Below, piece by piece: positions 24,009 through 35,500 of a stretch of 64,000 nucleotides of DNA. The position numbers and the translations under genes are program-made. This DNA comes from JAAXVQ01 sp964604705 (GTDB lineage Bacteria > Oederibacteriota > JAAXVQ01): the NCBI GenBank assembly GCA_964604705.1, contig CAZSAP010000002.1:248001-312000 (forward strand). The letters run 5' to 3'. Each line of letters begins with the position of its first letter. Positions within the stretch are counted from its first letter, which is position 1. The notes below the pieces were generated by a model. The model saw nothing but the letters and a program-made list of their open reading frames with translations, searched no databases and was not told where the DNA came from.

Positions 24009-25601
24009 TCATCGCAAAACCGCAATGCCCTTGATGGCGCTGGCATGTCCGTCGTCGGTGATGATGCGCATCAAGTAAATCCCATTGGCGACTATGTTTC
24101 CCTGCTCATTTCTGCCGTCCCAAACAAATGTATTTTTCCCGGCTACGCATTCATGAGCCGTCCGACGCTTCTGACAGATGCGATCACGCGCTACGTCGTA
24201 TATGGTTAGCTCTACGTCTTGCGGTTGATCCAGAAGAAAAACAATTTGGGTTGTCTCGTGTTCCGGGTTAAAGGGATTGGGGTAGTTGTACAAGGTCAGC
24301 GCTGCCTGCGTAACCGGTGGGTTCCCCAACGCCGCCAATACATCGATGCGTCCAACACCGGTCTCTGCGTCCGGACCGGGCACACCAATGTCCACGGCCG
24401 TGGACTTCAGTATGTTCACCACTTGATCCCCGGTCAGGCTGGGTGTTTGCGACCAAACCAGTTGTGCGGCTCCACTGACCACGGCGACCGCCATGGACGT
24501 GCCTACTTCAATGGCGTACTCCCCAGCTTCACTTCCACCCAATGTATCCGACCCACTGCTGTTCGTATTCCAAAAGGTACTCAACATACCGGTATCCTTA
24601 GTCAAGGCTTCTTTCCCCGATCCTCCCGGAGCCGACAAGGCCACAAAATTTCCGTAGGTCGAATAGCTGGACCGGCGGTCGTAAGGATCGGTTGCCGCTA
24701 CAGCCACGACGTGCGGCAATGCCGCTGGAAAGTATACGGTATTGTCGCCGGAGTTTCCTGAGGCGGCAAAAATAATGCATCCCTTGGCATACGCGTAATC
24801 CACCGCGGCCTGTACCACCTTGGGTCCCGTGCCGTCATCCGAGGCGCCGCCCAGCGAAAGGTTGATGATTTTAGCTCCAGCATCGGCCGCCCACATAATT
24901 CCCGCGGCAATATCAGTATCCGTTCCCGCTCCGTCCTTGCCCAAAACTTTGACGGGTAAAATTTTCACATCCCACGAGCATCCGGCCACACCGATATTGT
25001 TGTTGGTTGAAGCACCAATCAAGCCCGCCACATGGGTTCCATGGCCATTGTCATCCATGCCCGCGGAAGGCGGAGCGTATCCGGTTTGGTTAATAATGGT
25101 TATTCCAGGCAGCAGCTTGGATTTAAGATCCGGGTGATTCAAATCCACTCCGGTATCCACCACGGCCACAATGATGTTGGGGTTTCCTTGAGTAAGCGAC
25201 CAGGCAAAATCAGCGTTGATTTTCGGCAAGTGCCATTGCTGATATTGACGCATGTTGCGTTCGGGACGGTAATAAGGATCGTTGGGTGTGATCCGTTCGG
25301 CTTGGGCATAGCGCCAGTAGTTGGGCTGAACCCAAAGCACATCCGGCTGAGCCTTGAGGTGCGCACCCAATGTTTGTAGGGTTTGGTTTTCCAAAACCGA
25401 GACGCGTTGCACGTGCAAGGACTCCAGCCCGGTAGGCGATGACACGGAAGACGCAGCACGGGAACCCGGCCGGTAGCACACCACAAATCCATCCGGACCC
25501 CGCGTACCGGACTGGTTCATCGGAACCATAACCGGTTCTTGTGCCCACGCGCTTCCGGCTGCCAAAAGAACGATTGCCCCTACCCAAAACAAGCGTCGCA
25601 T
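24009..25601 (-). CDS. Secreted subtilisin-like (S8) serine protease with C-terminal sorting-like domain
   Basis: 530 aa from the ATG at 25601 (GGAG five bases upstream). The protein has a signal peptide ending AGSAWA, a propeptide-like segment to about 115, and a peptidase S8 domain with the catalytic triad in AVVDTGVDLNHPDL (Asp), DDNGHGTHVAGL (His) and VGTSMAVAVVSG (Ser). After about residue 440 comes LYNYPNPFNPEHETTQIVF and the FlgD/Ig-like ending WDGRNEQGNIVANGIYLMRI, the pattern of type IX-style or FlgD-like C-terminal domains. It is therefore probably an exported, surface-displayed or released protease. Confidence 0.93.
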   Translation of the reverse strand: MRRLFWVGAIVLLAAGSAWAQEPVMVPMNQSGTRGPDGFVVCYRPGSRAASSVSSPTGLESLHVQRVSVLENQTLQTLGAHLKAQPDVLWVQPNYWRYAQAERITPNDPYYRPERNMRQYQQWHLPKINADFAWSLTQGNPNIIVAVVDTGVDLNHPDLKSKLLPGITIINQTGYAPPSAGMDDNGHGTHVAGLIGASTNNNIGVAGCSWDVKILPVKVLGKDGAGTDTDIAAGIMWAADAGAKIINLSLGGASDDGTGPKVVQAAVDYAYAKGCIIFAASGNSGDNTVYFPAALPHVVAVAATDPYDRRSSYSTYGNFVALSAPGGSGKEALTKDTGMLSTFWNTNSSGSDTLGGSEAGEYAIEVGTSMAVAVVSGAAQLVWSQTPSLTGDQVVNILKSTAVDIGVPGPDAETGVGRIDVLAALGNPPVTQAALTLYNYPNPFNPEHETTQIVFLLDQPQDVELTIYDVARDRICQKRRTAHECVAGKNTFVWDGRNEQGNIVANGIYLMRIITDDGHASAIKGIAVLR

Positions 25602-25793
25602 GCTATCTCCGTATCGTCTGGATATCCGCCCATTCACATCCAATCTTCGAATGCAGGTTTATTTTCCCATAGAATCCATAAGGAATGAAGCAAAAGGTTG
25701 GCAATCCGGAGTGTTACAACATCCAACGCCGGAACGGCTGTGCGTGCATGATTGCGACATGGACTATAAAACAATTCCATCTCTGGCCGCTGT

Positions 25794-28373
25794 TTAAACA
25801 GTTAGTGTCAGATGTCCCTCATGTGCATTCACCACAACTTGTTGATCCGGCAGGATGCTCCCGGCGACCAACATCTTTGCCAGGCGATCGGTCAACAAAT
25901 GCTGGATCGCACGTTTCAAAGGACGTGCACCGTAGACCGGATCGTACCCTTCCTGGGCTATAACCTCCAAGGCTTCACGACTCAATTCCAGCGTAATGCG
26001 CTTATCCGCAAGCCGCAATCGCAGGCGGTTCACTTGCTTCTGGACAATGTCCCGAATCAACGCGTCGGTGAGTCTCTGGAAGACGATAATGTCATCCAGG
26101 CGATTTAAAAATTCGGGCTTAAAGAAATTTTTCAACTCATCCCGGACTTTTTTCTCCGCCTGTTCAAAGGGCAGATCGGATGCTTCGGCCAACATGGCGC
26201 CACCCAAGTTGCTGGTCATAATTACCAAGGTCTGCCGAAAATCCACTGTACGCCCCTGCCCATCGGTCAAACGTCCATCGTCCAAAAGTTGGAGTAAAAC
26301 CGAGAACACTTCCGGATGCGCTTTCTCCACTTCGTCAAACAAGATTAGGGAGTAGGGACGACGACGTACCGCCTCGGTCAGCTGCCCCCCCTCATCGTAA
26401 CCGACATATCCGGGAGGAGCACCGATTAGGCGCGCCACCGCATGACGTTCCATATACTCCGACATGTCGATGCGTACCATCGCGCTTTCATCATCAAATA
26501 AGAACTCGGCCAAGGCCTTGGCCAACTCGGTTTTTCCCACCCCCGTTGGACCCAAAAAGAGAAAAGACCCCAAAGGCCGATTGGGCTCAGACAATCCGGA
26601 ACGCGCCCGCCGTACGGCATCCGAGACCGCACGCAAGGCCTGATCTTGTCCGACAACACGTTCCCGCAGCCGGTCTTCCATGGCCATCAGTTTTCCCATC
26701 TCACCTTCCAAGAGCCTGGACACCGGTATTCCGGTCCAGCGCCCTACCACCGTGGCAATATCTTCTTCATCCACTTCATCCTTGAGCAAGGTGTTGGCCG
26801 AACTCTCAAGCATTGCCTTTTCAGCCGCCGCCTGATGCTCCTGCAGTTCCCGCAGGCGCCCGTAACGAATCATCGCAACTTTTTCCAAATCCCCTTCGCG
26901 TTCGGCCAAGGCTTCCTGTTGCTTGAGTTGCTCCATCTCTTCTTTTATTTTTTGCACACCTTCAATTTTTTGCTTCTCATTTTGCCAACGCAGGCGCAAC
27001 GCATCGCGGTTGGCCTTAAGCTCAGCCAATTCCTGTTCTAATTTTTGTTTGCGAATTTCAACAGCCTCTCCCTTTTCCCGCTTTAACGCTTCCCGCTCAA
27101 TTTCCAACTGTCGGGCACGCCGTTCTGCATCATCGAGTTCAGCGGGCAGACTGTCAATGTCCGTTCGAAGACGAGCGGCGGCTTCATCCACCAGATCAAT
27201 GGCCTTGTCGGGGAGAAAGCGTCCAGAGATGTATCGGTGGGAAAGTTCAGCCGCAGCCACCAAGGCCGCGTCTCTTATTTTCACCCCGTGATGTATCTCG
27301 TAACGCTCGCGTAGACCCCGCAAAATTGAAACCGTATCTTCGACCGTGGGTTCGCCAATCAAAACCGTTTGAAAACGACGTTCCAAGGCCGCATCTTTTT
27401 CAATGTATTTCCGATATTCATTTAAAGTGGTGGCGCCGACACAGCGCAGTTCACCGCGCGCCAAGGCGGGCTTGAGCATGTTGGAGGCATCAATGGCACC
27501 CTCGGCCGCACCTGCGCCTACGACCGTATGCAACTCATCAATAAACAAAATAATGCGTCCGTCCGCATCCCCGATCTCCTTTAGCACAGCCTTAAGCCGG
27601 TCCTCAAATTCACCTCGGTATTTGGCTCCGGCCACCAAGGCCCCCATGTCCAGGGAAAGCACGGTTTTATGCTTAAGCCCTTCGGGGACATCTCCTGCAA
27701 TAATCCGTTGCGCCAAACCTTCGGCAATGGCGGTCTTACCCACTCCTGGTTCGCCAATTAATACTGGATTATTCTTTGTGCGCCGAGAAAGCACCTGTAT
27801 GACACGACGGATTTCCTGGTCGCGTCCAATAACCGGATCCAATTTTCCGGACTGCGCCATCTGCGTTAAGTCCCTGCAAAATTTTTTCAGGGCTTGGTAT
27901 TTTTCTTCTGGGTTGGGATCGGTCACACGATGACTGCCGCGCACTTCATGCAGTCCTTTGAGTAGGGCGGTCTCTGAAATTCCGACCGTGGTAAGAATTT
28001 TCCCCACCACGCCGCCATCGGAAGTCATCGCCAAGAGCAAGTGCTCTACGGAAAGATACTCGTCTTGCATTTCTTGAGCTTTGCCCCAAGCCCGTTCCAA
28101 CAAGGCTTGGGTATCACGCGAGGCAACGGGAGGCGCTGCAGGGCCGCCCGTTATCTGAGGCAATCGCTTTAACTCAGCCAGGGTCATCTTCTCTAGAAGC
28201 GCAGCATCCACGCCAATTTTTGAGAGTAAAGGACGAACCAACCCTTCTTCATCCTGGAGGAGTGATTGCAGGACATGCAGAGGAAGCAGTTCCGAATGAC
28301 CCTGCTCCCCTGCCTGCTGGACTCCTTTTTGCAACACGTCTTGAACCTTTATGGTTAAACGATCGTAACGCAT
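25794..28373 (-). CDS. clpB: ClpB chaperone (Hsp100 disaggregase)
   Basis: 859 aa from the ATG at 28373, which has AGGAGG seven bases upstream. Clp N domain is at 1-140. NBD1 has Walker A GEPGVGKTAIAEGLA and Walker B IILFIDELHTVVGAG. The coiled-coil middle domain (about 400-520, Glu/Lys/Arg-rich) distinguishes ClpB from ClpA/C. NBD2 has GPTGVGKTELAKALAE and ILFDEVEKAH. It rescues aggregated protein with DnaK. The gene follows manA by 42 bases and may share its promoter; no heat-shock element is evident. Confidence 0.97.
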   Translation of the reverse strand: MRYDRLTIKVQDVLQKGVQQAGEQGHSELLPLHVLQSLLQDEEGLVRPLLSKIGVDAALLEKMTLAELKRLPQITGGPAAPPVASRDTQALLERAWGKAQEMQDEYLSVEHLLLAMTSDGGVVGKILTTVGISETALLKGLHEVRGSHRVTDPNPEEKYQALKKFCRDLTQMAQSGKLDPVIGRDQEIRRVIQVLSRRTKNNPVLIGEPGVGKTAIAEGLAQRIIAGDVPEGLKHKTVLSLDMGALVAGAKYRGEFEDRLKAVLKEIGDADGRIILFIDELHTVVGAGAAEGAIDASNMLKPALARGELRCVGATTLNEYRKYIEKDAALERRFQTVLIGEPTVEDTVSILRGLRERYEIHHGVKIRDAALVAAAELSHRYISGRFLPDKAIDLVDEAAARLRTDIDSLPAELDDAERRARQLEIEREALKREKGEAVEIRKQKLEQELAELKANRDALRLRWQNEKQKIEGVQKIKEEMEQLKQQEALAEREGDLEKVAMIRYGRLRELQEHQAAAEKAMLESSANTLLKDEVDEEDIATVVGRWTGIPVSRLLEGEMGKLMAMEDRLRERVVGQDQALRAVSDAVRRARSGLSEPNRPLGSFLFLGPTGVGKTELAKALAEFLFDDESAMVRIDMSEYMERHAVARLIGAPPGYVGYDEGGQLTEAVRRRPYSLILFDEVEKAHPEVFSVLLQLLDDGRLTDGQGRTVDFRQTLVIMTSNLGGAMLAEASDLPFEQAEKKVRDELKNFFKPEFLNRLDDIIVFQRLTDALIRDIVQKQVNRLRLRLADKRITLELSREALEVIAQEGYDPVYGARPLKRAIQHLLTDRLAKMLVAGSILPDQQVVVNAHEGHLTLTV

Positions 28374-28415
28374 TTTTTCGCCTCCTATGCGCACGAAAAT
28401 ATATAGGGGTGTCTG

Positions 28416-29408
28416 TTACTTCACCGCCATCCACGCCCACAAAATGCCTAAATCCGCAGTTGCCGGAATCACCTTCCACCCTTTAAAGCCGGCCGGCAAG
28501 AGCAAAACCACGCCGCGCTTCAATTCTTCAAACCCATCTGTGTAAGCCAAGCGCCCTTCACCACGCGTGACAATCGCAATCTGAAAGCCTTGATGAATTT
28601 TTCCTTCAGACGCTGTCGGATACGTTAGATGCTCGCTTATAAAATGGTCATCGGTCACCATCGGGCGTGCGATCGTGCCGTGTTCAAGCCGCCCACCTTC
28701 AGGCAAACGCCCGTCCGAGGTATCACACATGTCCATCACGTCCAAGGCCTGATCGACATGCAATGCCCGCGGCATCCCTTTATCATCCTTGCGACCGTAG
28801 TCATAGACCCTGTAGGTTACGTCGGAGTTCTCTTGAATTTCCGCCAACAATACCCCGGCACCGATCCCATGCACCCGCCCTGCAGGGAGAAAGAAAGCGT
28901 CATCCGGCTTAACCGGAGTGGCATTGATTAACTGTTCAAAGCGGTTTTCCATAATCGCAACCTTAATGTCGGCGAGCGTCTGCGGCTTCTTAAAACCGAT
29001 CAGCAACTCCGCATGTGGCTCGTTGTCCAAAATGTACCACATTTCCGTTTTTCCCATTTCGCCTGCGTGGTGGGCTTGGGCATAGGCATCCCTGGGATGC
29101 ACTTGGAGCGACAACTTGTCGCTGGCACCGATAAACTTGATCAGCAAGGGAAAGCGTTTTTCCGCCTTTCCGTTGGGACCGAGTATCGCCGAAGGGAACT
29201 TTTCAATCAACGCACGCAGCGAGATGCCTGCCAATGCGCCATTGGCAACAACTGAATTTTCTTCCGGACGATCGGATATTTCCCAGGATTCTCCAATACG
29301 CGCCTGGGCTGAAACCGGGGCTCCCAGATGCACACGATGCATGTCTCCCCCCCAGATACGCTCTTTGTAAATAGGATTGAACCGCAAAGGATAATTCGGT
29401 GTTTGCAT
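28416..29408 (-). CDS. manA: Mannose-6-phosphate isomerase, class I (short form)
   Basis: 330 aa, the length of the short Bacillus-type ManA. It interconverts mannose-6-P and fructose-6-P, feeding GDP-sugar synthesis for envelope glycans. The zinc site is visible as QVHPRD (Gln, His), GKTEMWYIL (Glu) and PAGRVHGIG (His). The N-terminal ERIWGG is also typical. GAGGAG lies nine bases before the ATG at 29408, and a promoter candidate is about 80 bases upstream. Confidence 0.94.
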   Translation of the reverse strand: MQTPNYPLRFNPIYKERIWGGDMHRVHLGAPVSAQARIGESWEISDRPEENSVVANGALAGISLRALIEKFPSAILGPNGKAEKRFPLLIKFIGASDKLSLQVHPRDAYAQAHHAGEMGKTEMWYILDNEPHAELLIGFKKPQTLADIKVAIMENRFEQLINATPVKPDDAFFLPAGRVHGIGAGVLLAEIQENSDVTYRVYDYGRKDDKGMPRALHVDQALDVMDMCDTSDGRLPEGGRLEHGTIARPMVTDDHFISEHLTYPTASEGKIHQGFQIAIVTRGEGRLAYTDGFEELKRGVVLLLPAGFKGWKVIPATADLGILWAWMAVK

Positions 29409-29488
29409 TTCGTGTACTCCTCAATTATGTATTCAAAATGGACCCAGGAAACGTACGACCTACAACGTGATTTTTCCAAGGGCGGATG

Positions 29489-29517
29489 ATTTTACCATGC
29501 CTGCCGCGTAAGGGCAA
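29489..29517 (-). promoter_or_regulatory. Sigma-70 promoter of manA(-clpB)
   Basis: Minus-strand TTGCCC, 17-base spacer, TAAAAT. The start near 29482 gives a leader of about 74 bases to the manA ATG, and it lies downstream of the hairpin that ends GP1. Confidence 0.5.
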
Positions 29518-29542
29518 CGGGTCCCATGCCCTATAAACGCAA

Positions 29543-29576
29543 AAGGCCGGAAGAGAACGTTCTTCTCTCCCGGCCT
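29543..29576 (-). terminator. Hairpin terminator after GP1
   Basis: Stem AAGGCCGGGAGAGAA with its near-perfect complement GTTCTCTTCCGGCCTT, small loop, then TTTTGCGTTT on the minus strand. The T-run is short but the stem is strong, and it lies about 20 bases past the GP1 stop. Confidence 0.7.
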
Positions 29577-29594
29577 TGCTGAAACTATCGGCGG

Positions 29595-32500
29595 TTAGGC
29601 CGCTTGCAACGCACTTACAATACGATTGCGTTCCGGAGCCACAATCGGTCGTCCCTTGGAATCGTATAACGGATAGTTTCTCAGGAACATTTCCAGATAC
29701 ACCGGCGAATTCCGCAATATTTCCGGAATGTTCAAATACACGTTCTTGATCTGACCGTCCCGAACCGTTGTCATCATTACGGTGATTTGATTGTCCGGAT
29801 CAATGAGCGAAAGAACCTGGAGAACACTGTCCCGATATTTTTCCGTGGCATCTTCACGCGACAGCTGAATGACCAGCTTGCTGATCAGGCTCTTAACCAA
29901 GCGAGGCGTCTGGGTGGTATCGGCATCAATCTGGTTAAGCACTTCGTGGAAGCGTTTGGCAAAGCGTAAATGCTTGAGCTCCATGCGCAGTACCTTAACG
30001 CGCGCAACCTCGGACTCACTGAGTTGCGCTTTTTGCACCAAATTCTTTACTTCCTCTGCGCGATCTTTGCTGGCCGTGACCAATTCCGCAGGCGTGGACA
30101 TAAGGAAATTCCAAAGCGTCTCATCCATTACGGACTTGCGGGCTTCAATCTGTTTTAGAAGATATGTACGCTTTGCAAAATACCACGTAACCGATTGCAT
30201 TTGCGTAAATTCATTCACCAGCATAAGCAGTTCGGGATTCAACGTCTCGATTTGAATCCCCCGCAACTTCATGACTGCCTGGAAAAACGGAAGGTTCGTG
30301 AGGAAATTTCGGACCCATACCAAATGCCCGAGCACATACCGTAACGACTCGGGGGTCTCTGACTGCTTGAGGGTGTTTAAATCTATTTTTGACAAATCCA
30401 ACTGGCGCAAATCCGCCAATTGCTGACGCAACACGGGGTCAACCACTTCCCGATCGCCGTAGTTTCCAACAATGATGCGTGCCATCAAGCGCAAGGCTTT
30501 CAGGAACGACGGATGCGTCATGATCGGAAGCAAGGGCAACCGCTGCGCCTTAAAGCCCTTGGTGAGTGGCAAATTCACTTGGCGCAAACTACGGCCTACC
30601 AAGGTCAAGGAGGCCACGCCTAAAGCCAACATCGAGAACGTTTTAACCCAACCCTTGGATCCCAAGAAGGGGGTCTTTTTAAATTCCGGAATCATCTTTC
30701 CGGCGGCCGCCATCTTCTGTCCCGGAACACCTTTGCCTTTATTGTAGGCAATAACCAGCAAGGCAGCCGGGGTCTCACGCCCCAGTCGATCCTGCTGCCC
30801 CCAAGCGGTTCCGTGATAGCGATCCTTGGACATAAACACAACTTGATCCGTACTTTTGAGTTCCTCTGCAAACAAATCCTTCTGTGCTTGGCTAAGTGCA
30901 CGCCCGGCCAAAGAAGAAACGGCGGAACGATCACCCAAGGCCGTGTTAAGCCGCGTGCTCCCTCGCAGTTCCATGGCATCCAATGCATCCAACACATTTT
31001 CGCCATCACGCCCGGCTGTGTTTTCCGCCAATAAATCAAGTGCCCCCAAATGATCCGCAATCATGCCCTGGGCCTTGGCAGCTTCACTTAGGCCGTTCAA
31101 GCCAAACAGTGTTGTCTCAACAGAAGACGCACTGGAGCCAAATACAACCACATTTCCATGAGCAACCGCTTTGGCCGCCGCTTCCACGGTTTCACGGCTG
31201 ATGTTCTCAGTCGCCACGGGAACAACTTTGGCCCCATCTTTAAAGGCTGATTTTATTTGTGCGTCCTGTGCGCGAATCATGTTCAACAGATTCTGCAATT
31301 GAGCAAATTGCATGGCGCCCAGCAAGGTTTGGAGTAAATCCAAGGCTGTGGTATCAACAACGACTTGGACCGGCTTGAAACTGTTGCCCAGCAGATCTCG
31401 AATCGCGGCATCGCGTGATTGAGCCGCAGAGAGTAGCAACATATCGTTGAACTCGTTGCCATTCATCAAGGAACGTTTCAAGGCATCGCTCTGATCCCTG
31501 ATGGATTGCGGGATTGATTCTGCAGGGACTTGGTTAAGCGAGACACCCATAACCTCGGTGGGTACCCCCACGCGACCATTGGGGTAAACAATCCCGGTTA
31601 ATGTCGGAGTGCCTTCTTGTGGAGTTAATGCGATCATGCCGTTGACCGAACCTGATGACGGCATGCCTACTTTCTGCAATTGTGAAAGCTGTTGCATGAT
31701 GGCATCCGGATCTTGCCCTTGCATTTTTCCGGAGTTTAGAGCAATGCCTTTCATATCCGCACCTGGGCTTTGGATGCCTTTATTAACATCCACCATAACA
31801 ACCTGAACATTTTGTGTGAACAAGGTCCACTCATCAGCGGTAACATTCACCGGACGCTGTTGAACCATGAGCGATTCCAATACCGCGTACGCCAGATGCA
31901 CATCGTTGGTATAGAAATATACGGGAGGATGCGGAGCCGGTGGCGGTGCCGGGGTGGCCCGGAAATCGTCGAACAAGGCAGGGACGAGCGAGGAACCACG
32001 GGCTGCGGACAGCGCCTCAGACGCTGCCGTCAACTGCGGCGTCGTGGCCTGCTGGGCTACTGGCGCGGCGGTGTGCTGATTCTGAATAATCATAGCACCC
32101 GTTGTCCCCATTAATGCACTTGTATTGAATTTTCCTCGTCTCGCTTCTTCTGTTGTTCTTTCAAGAAGATTAGCAGTAGTACCAATATTTTGAGAATGAA
32201 CCGCATTGGTTACCGCTGTGTCCATTTGAACTTGCTGAATGGATACAGTTTGCACTTGATTATTCGCAGTCAATAATTCCTGACGCGCCCGTTCCTCTGG
32301 AGAAAGATCTTTTTGTGCTGTTTCCTCGGTTTCTAAGTCCATTACCGCTGTTGATGGTGTTGCTACTGCATCATTGAGCCAATCGTCTAAATCTGCATCA
32401 AGATTAGCTACCACCGGTTTTTCAATACCCATACGCTGCGAACTCGTTGCCGCAGTCTCAACCAAATCTAAAACAGGAACAGCAACTTCGGCCGTTTTAT

Positions 32501-35500
32501 CCAACGCCATACTTACTGGTGCCGCCGTAGCTGCTGAATTTAACCAATCATCAAGTGAAGCCGTTTCCGTAGTTTCTTGAACAGGTACTAGCGTTGGATC
32601 TTGATCCACAAGACCCGTTACTATTGGTTGTTCGATCCCAACTGCAGCCTGTACCGCATTTCCCACTGCGACGGATATGCCACCTGGACCTTCAACCGCA
32701 GACAAATCCTCTGTCTGCTTTACAATTTCTTCAACACCCATTTTATTATCTGAAATAAAAGTGCCATTATGACTGGCCTTAAAAAACTCACCTTTGGTAT
32801 GTTCCTCTGTAAACAAATCAATCGATTTCTCTTTGTCAAAATGGCGGAGTAGATCTAAAAACGGTTCGAAAATCCCACGTTCGGCTTCGGAAATAACCGG
32901 ATCACCAAATTTCTCAATGTAAACGTGAGCTTTTTCCGCCGCGTCTAATTTTTGGGCCAACGCCCTCATTTCTTCATCATTTAATTCATTCACTGTTTTG
33001 AACGCATCTGGATTGTTTTTTCTTTGTTTTTCCATTTTTCGCAAGCTGTCTACCGAAAGATCTCCAAGATCCGCAATCACCTCGTGATACGCTTGCAACT
33101 TCATGAACATTTCATACATGTACATACTAAAACGGTCACAAAACATTTCAAGTGATAAGACTCGAACCACTTGGTTTTGAGTTGTAGCACTAGGCTCTTG
33201 GCCTTCTACCGCCTGCAAAGCTTTAACTAAATTCTTTGTATAAACCACGCTCGTATGCAATTCAGTGGCAGTATTCAATAAATTAATATACGCAGTTACT
33301 GAGAATTGGTTAAGTCGGTCCTGCTCGGCCTTAGGTAAATCCGTCGGAACATTGTCCGGCATGTTCAGCGCTAAAGCATGCGTAAATTCGTGTAAAAGCC
33401 CCTGCTGAAGAAATTTCTGAAGTGTTGGCAAATCTTGAGGCCCCGTTCGACCCTGCCACTTTTTGACTGCAGCTGCAAAATTTGCTTTAAATGTAGCTTC
33501 AAACTTCCCTGCACGTGCAAACAGAGGATTCAACTGCTGCGGACCAATTGCCTTGAAAAAGGAGAGGGGGTTTAAACAATTCAAAACTCCAGCGACGTAT
33601 TTGTCAGGAACTTGTGTGAGGTTTAAATTTTTTCCCTTTTCGTCTATAAACATAGGATCCATAACAATAACACGAAATAGAAGCTGTATCTTTCCCTCAA
33701 CGGATTTGGGCATTTGAAACACTAATTCACTTTCAATTGGGGTCGGTGATATATGATCTTGATTTATATTAACCGTGGGCTTAATAAAAATATCTACCGG
33801 AGTACTATCTTCAAACTTAACTAGACCAAGATCCTTTAAAACCCCCAGCATTTGATCTACAGCTTCTTCACTTAGTAATGCAAATGACCCCTTGGCAGGT
33901 CTAGCCTCGTTTTCATTATATAAAATACCCTTTTCCTCTTGTTCGCGCTTTTCAATCACTTGAGCAATAGCATCCGCCGCGGCCTTAGAAAAAGGACGTC
34001 CTAAAACTCGGCTTGAATTTTTAAACATGAGAATTTTTGTCACACCCACCGCCAGTCGAATCGGTCCTGAAAAAAGACTGCCCACCAATACATTGGCGGC
34101 CATATTTAAAGTATTGATAGCCATGGTTCCTGCCACCATCGGGTCCTGTGCATGGGGAGCCAAACCTACGATGGACATGCCTTTGGCCACGATCGCCACC
34201 GCACGAGCCGCCAAATTGGTCGGATCTGCAGCAACGCCAGAAAGTTTAATGAAGGCACTCGACATAAGCGAGCCTAAGAATGCTGAAAACGCCATGGTCC
34301 CGGCGATCAGCGAACTCATGATGGCGTTGCGTGGCGTGGCCAAACGTGCGAGTGAAAACTCCGAAACATTAGAAATAGCCCAAGCACTCATGAGGACCAA
34401 ACCCACCACGCCAATCACCAACATGGGTGTCACGGCCAAACCGGCAACGATTTGTGCCGTTAAAAAGGCCAAGCCCACACCCAAAATCGCCAAGCCCGCG
34501 ATACGTACCACCGGTAACCGCAGAGTTCCTTGAATTGCATTGCCAGCCGGAAGCGTATTGAGCCCTGCGTTCTGGCGAAACTCCCGAACCTTTTCAATGT
34601 TACGATCCACAAACAACTCGCCTTTGACAAAGGTGAGAAAGAACTCAGCTCCGCGCGGTAAACTCAAACGAACGATTCCGTCTTGACGTTTTTCTATTTT
34701 TTCATTTTCAGCTGTAACCACGGTCTTACCCTGCAAGGCATCCAAAGCGCGCTGGGATTCATCTACCGCCACGCCCACGTTAGCTTGAAAGGTTTCATTG
34801 ACCAAAGCATTGGGAACCGCAATGGCATTACCTTTAACTTGACGTTGTGAAAGCATTTGTTCCAGCTCGGTTGGTTGATCCGGAAAACGCAGACGCAAAA
34901 AATAGTTGTTAGAAACTTCAGGACGCTCCTGCCTGGGGCGAAGCGTCACCACCGAGTAGCCCTGTGACCGTGCTAGTTCGGCTATGGCCGGGGTATGAAA
35001 CCCACCGCTGACCAAGACGGCGCTCTGCTCACCTCGGGAACGTAAACGCGTCACGGTTTGATCAAACAGTACGCGGTTGCGTTGCTCAGCCAACTGATAA
35101 AACTGCAATCCCTTTTTTACCATTTTTTCCAGAGCGGCAACCTCTTCACCAAAAGTCGAGTCCATGCCCGCATAGTAGTCCATTTTCGCAAAAATGGTCT
35201 GGATGTTTTTCTGAATCATTCCGAGCGAAAGGGTTTCGCTTCGTTGTTTGAACACATTGATTTCAGCTTGGGAGGCCGAAACCGTCAAGATATGCTCGGC
35301 CATTTCTACATACTGATGATAGGCAGACAACTGACGTTCCGCATCGCTCTTGAATAATTTTTCACGGATTTTTTCTTCCAAAATCCTATCCAACATGGTT
35401 CGCTCATACATATCCCAACTCTGGTTCGAAAACTTCGAAGCAATACGACTGATTGAAATCCCCATCCGCCCGGCTTCGCGGATCAAGGTTCGATGATATT

